Assembly: GCF_002295115.1 (NCBI RefSeq)
Contig: NZ_NSFV01000001.1
Coordinates: 248,001-312,000, forward strand
Origin: Mesorhizobium sp. WSM4311
Lineage (GTDB): Bacteria > Pseudomonadota > Alphaproteobacteria > Rhizobiales > Rhizobiaceae
Length of the DNA: 64,000 bases
Direction: 5' to 3'
The translations under genes and the position numbers were made by a program. This document shows positions 58,005 through 64,000 of the stretch, in pieces; positions within the stretch are counted from its first letter, which is position 1; each line of letters begins with the position of its first letter. The notes under the pieces were generated by a model, which worked only from the letters and a program-made list of their open reading frames with translations, had not been told where the DNA came from and did no database searches.

Positions 58005-60320
58005 TTGGCTGTCACCATCACCTCTCTCGTTCTCTTTCTCCTCGGTCTGGCGCTTGGTGGCGGTGGCATCTGGCTGGCGTCGCTGGGGGGCAGTTGGTAC
58101 TACATCGTCGTCGGCCTCGCCTTCCTGATCGCCGCCTGGCTGCTTTACCGACGCCGGTCCACGGCGCTCTGGCTCTATGCGGCGATCGTGATTGGCACGC
58201 TGGCCTGGGCGGTCTGGGAAATCGGTTTCGACTGGTGGGAACTCGGCCCGCGCGGCGGCATCATCGTGCTGGTGGCGCTGTGGCTGCTGACGCCTTGGGC
58301 AAGGCGGGGCCTTGCCGGGCCCGACGGGCGCGCGCCGCTGATCCTTGCCGTGCTGGCATCGCTGGCGGTGGCCGGCTATTCGATGACGACGGACCCGAAG
58401 GACATTGCCGGTGCGCTCGATACCGACAAGGTGATTCCCAACGCCAATCTGGGCAATGACGTGCCGGCGGGCGAATGGCACTTCTATGGGCGCACGCAGT
58501 TCGGCCAGCGCTATTCGCCGCTCGACCAGATCACGCCGGAGAATGTCGCCAATCTGCAGCCGGCCTGGACCTACCGCACCGGCGACGTGAAGGGGCCTGA
58601 CGACATCGGCGAGACCACCTATCAGGTGACGCCACTCAAGATCGGCGACACGCTCTACATTTGCACGCCGCACAATTTCGCCATCGCGGTGGACGCCGCG
58701 ACCGGCAAGGAAAAATGGCGCTACGATCCCAAGGTCAAGCTCGACAAGGACCGCCAGCACCAGACCTGCCGCGGCGTATCCTACTATGCCGATGCCACCG
58801 GCGCCGCCGGCCAGCCTTGTGCTGCCCGCGTCTACCTGCCGACTTCGGATGCGCGGCTGATCGCGCTCGATGCCGCCAGCGGGCAGGTCTGTCCCGCCTT
58901 CGCCGAGGGCGGCACGCTCAACCTGTTGACCGGAATGCCATACCCGAAGTCGGGCTATTACTACTCGACCTCGGCGCCGCTGATATCAGGCGGCAAGATC
59001 ATCGTCGGCGGCGCGGTCAACGACAATTATTCGACGCAGGAACCGTCCGGCGTCATCCGCGCCTATGATGCGAGCACCGGCAAACTGATCTGGAACTGGG
59101 ATTCCGGCAATCCGGACCAGACGCCGCTGCCGGCCGGCCAGACATACACCGCCAACTCGCCCAACATGTGGTCGACGCCGAGCGCCGACGAGAAGTTCGG
59201 CCTGCTCTACGTGCCGCTCGGCAACCAGACGCCGGACCAACTCGGCGCCGGACGCAGCGCCAATGTCGAGAAATTCTCCTCCTCGATCACCGCGCTCGAC
59301 CTCAACACCGGGCAGTTGAAATGGGTGCGGCAGACCGTGCACCACGATCTCTGGGACATGGACGTGCCGGCGCAACCAAGCCTTATCGACATCACCAAGG
59401 CCGACGGCTCGGTCGTGCCGGCGCTGGTCGGGCCGACCAAGCAGGGCGACCTCTATGTGCTTGACCGGCGCACCGGCGAACCGGTGATCGCGGTCAAGGA
59501 AGTGCCGGCGCCCGGCGGTGCCATCGAGGGCGACCACACGTCGCCGACGCAGCCGGTCTCCGATCTCTCCTTCAACCCGAAGCCGCTGACCGATGCCGAT
59601 ATGTGGGGCATCACCATGTTCGACCAACTGGCCTGCCGCATCGAATTCCACAAATTGCGCTATGAAGGCCGCTATACGCCGCCCTCGCTGCAGGGATCGC
59701 TGGTCTATCCCGGCAATTTCGGCACCTTCAACTGGGGCGGGGTGGCGGTCGATCCGGTGCGGCAGGTGATGTTCGGCATGCCGACCTACTTGGCGTTTAC
59801 GTCCAGACTCATTCCCCGCGCGGACGTGTCGCCGCCGGGTGACAACACCAAGGGCAGCGAGCAGGGGCTGAACCGCAATGAGGGCGCGCCCTATGCGGTG
59901 GTGATGGGACCGTTCCTGTCGCCGCTCGGCATCCCTTGCCAGGCGCCGCCCTGGGGTTACGTCGCCGGCGTCGACCTCAGGACCGGCACGATCAACTACA
60001 AGCACCGCAACGGCACCGTCTACGACATGACGCCATTGCCGCTGCCGCTGAAGGTCGGCGTGCCCGGCATTGGCGGGCCGATGATCACCGCTGGCGGCGT
60101 CGCCTTCCTGGGCGCGGCGGTCGATGACTATCTGCGCGCCTATGACCTGACCTCAGGCAAGCAGCTCTGGCGGGCCCGATTGCCTGCAGGCGGCCAGTCG
60201 ACGCCGATGACCTACACGGTCGCCGATGGGCGCCAGTTCGTGGTCATCGTCGCCGGCGGCCACGGCTCGGTCGGCACCAAGCCCGGGGATTATGTGATGG
60301 CGTACGCGCTGCCGAAGTAG
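58005..60320 (+). CDS. gcd: membrane-bound PQQ-dependent glucose dehydrogenase
   Basis: Quinoprotein of 771 residues that oxidises glucose (or quinate/shikimate-type sugars) to gluconolactone in the periplasm and feeds electrons to ubiquinone. Five membrane helices (residues 1 to about 135) precede an eight-bladed propeller. Recognised segments are WHFYGRTQFGQRYSPLDQIT, the tryptophan-rich blades (GKEKWRYDPKVKLDK, LIWNWDSGNPDQTPLP), and ALVGPTKQGDLYVLDRRTG. TTG start at 58005 after GGAG. PQQ synthesis genes are not in the window. A glucose-specific call over quinate is tentative. Confidence 0.9.
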   Translation: MAVTITSLVLFLLGLALGGGGIWLASLGGSWYYIVVGLAFLIAAWLLYRRRSTALWLYAAIVIGTLAWAVWEIGFDWWELGPRGGIIVLVALWLLTPWARRGLAGPDGRAPLILAVLASLAVAGYSMTTDPKDIAGALDTDKVIPNANLGNDVPAGEWHFYGRTQFGQRYSPLDQITPENVANLQPAWTYRTGDVKGPDDIGETTYQVTPLKIGDTLYICTPHNFAIAVDAATGKEKWRYDPKVKLDKDRQHQTCRGVSYYADATGAAGQPCAARVYLPTSDARLIALDAASGQVCPAFAEGGTLNLLTGMPYPKSGYYYSTSAPLISGGKIIVGGAVNDNYSTQEPSGVIRAYDASTGKLIWNWDSGNPDQTPLPAGQTYTANSPNMWSTPSADEKFGLLYVPLGNQTPDQLGAGRSANVEKFSSSITALDLNTGQLKWVRQTVHHDLWDMDVPAQPSLIDITKADGSVVPALVGPTKQGDLYVLDRRTGEPVIAVKEVPAPGGAIEGDHTSPTQPVSDLSFNPKPLTDADMWGITMFDQLACRIEFHKLRYEGRYTPPSLQGSLVYPGNFGTFNWGGVAVDPVRQVMFGMPTYLAFTSRLIPRADVSPPGDNTKGSEQGLNRNEGAPYAVVMGPFLSPLGIPCQAPPWGYVAGVDLRTGTINYKHRNGTVYDMTPLPLPLKVGVPGIGGPMITAGGVAFLGAAVDDYLRAYDLTSGKQLWRARLPAGGQSTPMTYTVADGRQFVVIVAGGHGSVGTKPGDYVMAYALPK

Positions 60321-60354
60321 CTGGGCCGCGCCAGCCGAAAGCGCTCGCGGCGCT

Positions 60355-60480
60355 AGATCAGTTCACCGTTTCATGGAAACGGCGAACTGCTCTAACCCTT
60401 TTGTCTTGACGCAATTCCCAAGGCAAAGCGCTACGCGCTTTTCCCGGGAAAACCGCTTCACACTTTTCCTGGAATGCTCT
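60355..60480. repeat. dispersed repeat with two palindromes after gcd
   Basis: First part (60359-60395): arms TTCACCGTTTC and GAAACGGCGAA around ATG. Second part (60400-60480): blocks TTTTGTC, ACGCAATTCC, CGCTACGC, TTTTCCTGGAAT in the same order as the repeat before recN, plus an extra CGGGAAAACCGCTTCACAC. It fills the gap between gcd and the convergent small gene. Confidence 0.65.
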
Positions 60481-60916
60481 AGCCGAGCCCGAGATGGCTC
60501 TTGAGGCTGGGCACCGAGCCCAGCACCTGGTTGGTCAAATCGGGGCCGGCGGCGGCTTCGGCCTGCTGGACCAACGTCTCGCCGGCCTTCTGGATCTGCG
60601 CCAGATCGAGGCCGGATGCCTTCAGCGCGGCGAGGCCGTTGACCAGCGCGCCCGCCTTTTCGCCGAGAACCCCGCCAAGCGCGCCTTGCAGCGAGGACAG
60701 GAAGCCGCCACCGCCACCGGCAGGAGCCGCGGCCATGACGTCATATTTCTGCGCCAGCGCATCGGCGCCGGGAATCTTGGCGAAGAAGGATGAGGCGCTG
60801 GTGCCTTCCGCCTCGTGCTCGAGCACCGAGAAAATGGTGCCGACGACTTTTTCGGTCGTTGCCTGGTCAAGACCGGCCTTCTGCGAGACGGTGGTCACGA
60901 TATCCTGTACGTCCAT
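60479..60916 (-). CDS. hypothetical helical protein, DUF937/DUF2780-like
   Basis: Protein of 145 residues, mostly helical, rich in Ala/Gly with a glycine-rich loop PAGGGGGFLSSLQGALGG in the middle. The N-terminus MDVQDIVTTVSQKAGL and the arrangement of two helices around a Gly/Ala loop resemble DUF937 or DUF2780 proteins; I cannot choose between them. No signal peptide. Function unknown. Expressed perhaps with a small upstream ORF on the same strand. Confidence 0.7.
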   Translation of the reverse strand: MDVQDIVTTVSQKAGLDQATTEKVVGTIFSVLEHEAEGTSASSFFAKIPGADALAQKYDVMAAAPAGGGGGFLSSLQGALGGVLGEKAGALVNGLAALKASGLDLAQIQKAGETLVQQAEAAAGPDLTNQVLGSVPSLKSHLGLG

Positions 60917-60925
60917 GACTTCACC

Positions 60926-61081
60926 TCAACCCTGGGTTTTCGTGTTTGCCGGATGGCGCTGGCGGCTGGGGACCTTGACCATGGACTTCCGGTTCGCCGC
61001 CGCAATGGTTGCGGGCATCGCTGGAATGGCGGCTGCGGCAAGCATGAAGGCGGTTGCCAAGATCGGCGAGGTCATGGTCAT
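60926..61081 (-). CDS. possible small secreted or membrane protein
   Basis: Predicted 51 residues starting at 61081, with AAGGAAAG five bases before the ATG. The first 30 residues (MTMTSPILATAFMLAAAA, then IPAMP) look like a signal peptide or membrane anchor; the rest is basic. It ends 9 bases before the next minus-strand gene. The remaining part of the 395-base gap to the dienelactone hydrolase (61082-61311) shows nothing but its promoter side. Confidence 0.3.
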   Translation of the reverse strand: MTMTSPILATAFMLAAAAIPAMPATIAAANRKSMVKVPSRQRHPANTKTQG

Positions 61082-61311
61082 CAGCTTTCCTTTCAGGCCC
61101 TTCAGGATCGCGGCCATGTCATGGATCAGCCGGATAGTCAGTTTCCCCCACTATTGTGGCAGCGCCATCAAGATTTGTCGCCGATGACAAAATTGTGATG
61201 ATGGTTGCCGCAGCTTGCAGGGAACGGAAGCGTCACCGAGCCGTGACTGGACGATGCGGGCCTCGCCCCTATCTTGCGAACGCAAGGACACCAAAGTCGA
61301 GGAGCGCCCCC

Positions 61312-62205
61312 GTGACCAGATCCACCATCGCCGACAAACCTGTCATCACGCAGGCGATGATCGATGCCTATGACGAATACACGCATCTGACGCTCGATCG
61401 CCGCCGCTTCATGGAACAGCTGACCAGGCTTGCAGGATCGGGTGCGGCAGCGGCCGCGATCGCGCCGATGCTGGCGGCGAATTCCGCCCAGGCGGCGATC
61501 GTTGCCGAAAACGATGCCCGCGTGAAAGGCGAGGACATCAGCTATCCCGGCAGCGGCGGCGAGATAAAGGGCTATCTGGTCAAGCCGGCAAACCAGGCCG
61601 GCAAGCTCGGCACGGTCATCGTCATCCACGAAAACCGGGGGCTCAACCCGCACATACGCGACGTCGCCCGGCGCGTGGCGCTGGAGGGGTTCGTGGCGCT
61701 GGCGCCGGATTTCCTGTCGCCGCTTGGCGGCACGCCTGATGACGAGGACAAGGCGCGCGACATGTTCACCAAACTCGATCCGACGCAGACCGTCGCCAAC
61801 GGCGTGGCGACCGTCGCCTTCCTCAAGGCCGACAAGGACGGCAACGGCAAGGTCGGCGCCATCGGCTTCTGCTGGGGTGGCGGCACGGCCAACATGCTGG
61901 CCGTCAACGCGCCCGGCCTCGCCGCCAGCGTCGCCTATTACGGCATGCAGCCGAATGCCGCCGATGCCTCGAAGATCAAGGCCGCACTGCTGCTGCACTA
62001 TGCCGGGCTGGACGATCGCACCAATGCCGGCATCGATGCGTTCAAGAAGGCGCTCGATGCCGCGCATGTCGAATACACGGTCTATGTCTATGAAGGCGCC
62101 AACCATGCCTTCAACAACGATACGTCGGCGGCGCGCTATGACAAGAAAGCGGCCGATCTTGCCTGGGGCAGGACGATCGCCTTCCTGAAGGAGAAGCTAG
62201 CCTAG
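61312..62205 (+). CDS. dienelactone hydrolase family protein
   Basis: Alpha/beta hydrolase of 297 residues. The catalytic cysteine is in GFCWGGG, the Asp in DDRTN and the His in NHAFNND, the dienelactone hydrolase triad. A twin-arginine-like RRRFMEQLTRLAGSG followed by a hydrophobic Ala-rich run ending SAQA (residues 30-62) suggests Tat export after a long leader. GTG start at 61312 after GAGGAG. Related proteins (e.g. YghX-type) have this leader. Substrate unknown. Confidence 0.88.
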   Translation: MTRSTIADKPVITQAMIDAYDEYTHLTLDRRRFMEQLTRLAGSGAAAAAIAPMLAANSAQAAIVAENDARVKGEDISYPGSGGEIKGYLVKPANQAGKLGTVIVIHENRGLNPHIRDVARRVALEGFVALAPDFLSPLGGTPDDEDKARDMFTKLDPTQTVANGVATVAFLKADKDGNGKVGAIGFCWGGGTANMLAVNAPGLAASVAYYGMQPNAADASKIKAALLLHYAGLDDRTNAGIDAFKKALDAAHVEYTVYVYEGANHAFNNDTSAARYDKKAADLAWGRTIAFLKEKLA

Positions 62206-62215
62206 AGTCGTTGTT

Positions 62216-63127
62216 TCAGCGCGCCGGCTTGTGGAAGGCAACGCCGGCGACGACCAATGCGATCCCCAGGCAATCGCCAAGGCTTGGAATCTGGCGCAAC
62301 ACGATGACGCCGATCAGCGTCGCGGTGACCGGCAGCAGCGACAGCATCAGCGCGAAACTCGAGCGCGGCAATCGCGACATGGCAAGCTGGTCGCAGATGT
62401 AGGGAATGACCGAGGAGCAGATGCCGACGCCGATGGCGGCGATGAGCAGGGGCGGTGAGAAAAAGGCTGGCAGCGCGTCGCGGAAACCGATCGGCAGCAC
62501 GACGACGAAGGCGACCGCCATGGCGGCACCCAGGCCGGCAATGCCGTCGCCGGCGCCGGAACGGGCGACACGGTGGCCTAGCACGATGTAGCCGACGAAG
62601 AGCGCGCCGTTGAGGAAGGCCCAAAACAGGCCGACGGGATCGCTGGACCATCTGACGTCGATGAGGAGCAAGGTGCCGGTGACGGCCACGGCAAGGGCGG
62701 CGAGATTGCGCAGGCTCCTGAGGCCGATCAGCGCGACGCCGATGGTGCCGACGAATTCGATCGCCGCAACCAGTGAGATCGGCAAGCGGTCGAGCGCCAG
62801 GTAGAATGAGCAGTTCATCACTGCCAGGCAGGCGCCGAAAGCCAGCAACAGCAGGCGTGTCGGAGGATCGGCGCGGGCGAGGGTTCGCCAGGGGTGCGTC
62901 AGGGGTGCAAAAATCAACGCGGCGGTGGCGATGCGCAGCCACGCCATGCCGAGCACGCCGACATGGGGGAAGAGCAGCACGGCGAAGGCCGGGCCGAGAT
63001 AGTGGAAGATGGCGCTGACGCCGAACCAGACATGCGGCGGCAATTTTGTTGCCAGGCCAACGCCAGAGCCGGTGGAGGCGGGGGCAAGCACAGGGCCTGC
63101 CGTGGGAGCTTGCGCTTGATCGTCCAT
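62216..63127 (-). CDS. EamA/RhtA-family exporter
   Basis: Ten-helix drug/metabolite transporter of 303 residues with two EamA halves. Hydrophobic segments such as GVSAIFHYLGPAFAVLLF and LAALAVAVTGTLLLIDV are typical of the threonine/homoserine exporter RhtA branch. It diverges from an Lrp-type regulator, the usual layout for an amino acid exporter controlled by its effector. Substrate inferred from the family. Confidence 0.85.
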   Translation of the reverse strand: MDDQAQAPTAGPVLAPASTGSGVGLATKLPPHVWFGVSAIFHYLGPAFAVLLFPHVGVLGMAWLRIATAALIFAPLTHPWRTLARADPPTRLLLLAFGACLAVMNCSFYLALDRLPISLVAAIEFVGTIGVALIGLRSLRNLAALAVAVTGTLLLIDVRWSSDPVGLFWAFLNGALFVGYIVLGHRVARSGAGDGIAGLGAAMAVAFVVVLPIGFRDALPAFFSPPLLIAAIGVGICSSVIPYICDQLAMSRLPRSSFALMLSLLPVTATLIGVIVLRQIPSLGDCLGIALVVAGVAFHKPAR

Positions 63128-63216
63128 CGGATCAGTATCGCAGGCATTTTCCGCAACCTACATGGATGACGATCGACCTATCTGATCATATCTCTGTCGA
63201 AAGCAAGGATTTATCC

Positions 63217-63696
63217 GTGAAACGCCTTCGAACTGAAAATGTCGATCTCGACGCGGCCGACATGAAGATCCTGCGGCTGCTGGAAAAGGACGCGCGCGCC
63301 AGCACGGCGGAGCTGGCGCGCTCGGTCGGCCTGTCGGCGCCGAGTGTCGCCGAGCGCATCAAGCGGCTGCAGGAAAACGGCGTGATCGAGGCCTATTGCG
63401 TCAAGATCAATCCCGCCGCGCTGGGTCTGAAGCTGTCGGCATGGCTGCGCATCCGGCCGGTGCCGGGGCAATTGTCCGTCGTGGCCGAGATCATCCGTGA
63501 GACGCCGGAGATCGCGCAATGCGCCCGCGTGACCGGCGAGGATTGCTTCATCGCGCTCGCGCATGTCGGCTCGGTGGCCGAACTCGAACGGGTGATCGAC
63601 CGCATCATTCCCTATGCAATGACGAATACAGCCGTCATCCAGTCGTCACCGGTGGTGGCGCGCTCGCCGCTGGCGGCGGTGAAGCGGTCGCCGTAA
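63217..63696 (+). CDS. Lrp/AsnC family transcriptional regulator
   Basis: Regulator of 159 residues. The N-terminal helix-turn-helix has LDAADMKILRLLEKDAR, then STAELARSVGLSAPSVAERIKRL. The C-terminal RAM ligand-binding domain has IRPVPGQL, AQCARVTGEDCFIALAHVGS. The GTG at 63217 follows AAGGAT; an ATG at 63166 would add 17 residues. It faces the EamA exporter across an 89-base gap and likely controls it in response to an amino acid. Confidence 0.9.
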   Translation: MKRLRTENVDLDAADMKILRLLEKDARASTAELARSVGLSAPSVAERIKRLQENGVIEAYCVKINPAALGLKLSAWLRIRPVPGQLSVVAEIIRETPEIAQCARVTGEDCFIALAHVGSVAELERVIDRIIPYAMTNTAVIQSSPVVARSPLAAVKRSP

Positions 63697-63744
63697 AGGC
63701 GGTTTGATTGGTTGCCCGGTGTTTTCGCGAGCCGTCTCGCCGGC

Positions 63745-63942
63745 CTATGCGTGGCCGCGCTTCAGGCGGGCGCGCTTCAGGATGCTGCGCCAGCGGATCA
63801 TGTCGAACGGGATCGGCTCATTGTTGTTGGCGATGTGGAAGATCTCGTTGTCGACGTTCTTGAGCGAACGCCAGAAATCATAGTCCGTGATGCGCGGATC
63901 AGCGGCCAGCCTGTCCACCTCGATCTTGATGTCGGTTTTCAT
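63745..63942 (-). CDS. small conserved hypothetical protein
   Basis: Sixty-five residues, with GAGGGA about 8 bases before the ATG at 63942. Charged and Trp-containing (ITDYDFWRSLKNVDNEIFH, then RWRSILKRARLKRG), soluble, no membrane segment. I recognise no family. It ends within the gap after the Lrp gene. Confidence 0.6.
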   Translation of the reverse strand: MKTDIKIEVDRLAADPRITDYDFWRSLKNVDNEIFHIANNNEPIPFDMIRWRSILKRARLKRGHA

Positions 63943-64000
63943 GCACGTCCCTCGAACCGGCTTCGCCCCGCCGTCCGTATCGCAACTCGATGCGGATCGT

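Noticed and set aside
61082..61117. Longer start (63 codons) for the small minus-strand ORF
   Set aside because: No ribosome binding site at 61117; the internal ATG at 61081 has one.

Overview
The window is GC-rich chromosomal DNA from an alphaproteobacterium of the Rhizobiales, most like Mesorhizobium. That placement is inferred from protein character: long-linker FtsZ, the order of the division and cell-wall (dcw) cluster, a LigA/RecN/BamD/LpxC block after ftsZ, and many GC-rich palindromic repeats near genes. No tRNA, insertion sequence, phage, CRISPR array or island boundary was found, so this is mostly core genome with a few accessory loci.

Layout. 1-4.2 kb: the end of a DnaJ-domain protein, a peptidoglycan amidase, a lytic transglycosylase, the RNase P RNA gene rnpB, a ParD/ParE toxin-antitoxin pair, and a PLP-dependent cystathionine lyase-type enzyme on the minus strand. 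4.4-25 kb: the dcw cluster on the plus strand, mraZ-rsmH-ftsL-ftsI-murE-murF-mraY-murD-ftsW-murG-murC-murB, then a 446-base gap, then ddlB-ftsQ-ftsA-ftsZ and lpxC. The first run is tightly packed with many ATGA-type overlaps. Its promoter carries three TGGG-type boxes at 10-base spacing, the known MraZ operator pattern. The gap before ddlB carries nine GANTC sites in under 300 bases, which suggests CcrM/GcrA cell-cycle control of the second run. 25-32 kb: bamD, recN, ligA, a DUF2461 protein and an AzlC/AzlD exporter pair.

32-48 kb: single genes and small groups, including aminopeptidase P, prmA, an SCO copper chaperone, creA, a hexapeptide acyltransferase, a low-affinity iron permease-type protein, an SDR oxidoreductase, a TMEM175-type channel, MFS and MATE exporters, a Tat/lipoprotein L,D-transpeptidase and a phytase-like esterase. 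Then comes a trimethylamine methyltransferase (MttB) family protein preceded by the remnant of a GcvT-type C-terminal domain, and an encapsulated-ferritin-like protein with no shell gene in the window. 48-54 kb: a LacI-type regulator diverges from a carbohydrate operon (Gfo/Idh/MocA dehydrogenase, TIM-barrel isomerase, CUT2-type ABC transporter), with two tandem palindromic operators between them. 54-64 kb: a UvrD/PcrA helicase with an in-frame insertion, a DUF2059 protein, membrane PQQ glucose dehydrogenase, a dienelactone hydrolase, a divergent EamA exporter/Lrp regulator pair and a small conserved protein.

Together the dcw genes take UDP-MurNAc through lipid II and couple it to the FtsZ ring. 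LpxC and BamD add outer-membrane supply. The most unusual items are regulatory DNA (MraZ boxes, the GANTC cluster, the LacI operators), the orphan EncFtn-like gene, the eroded one-carbon locus around the MttB homologue, and the repeat-like insertion inside UvrD.
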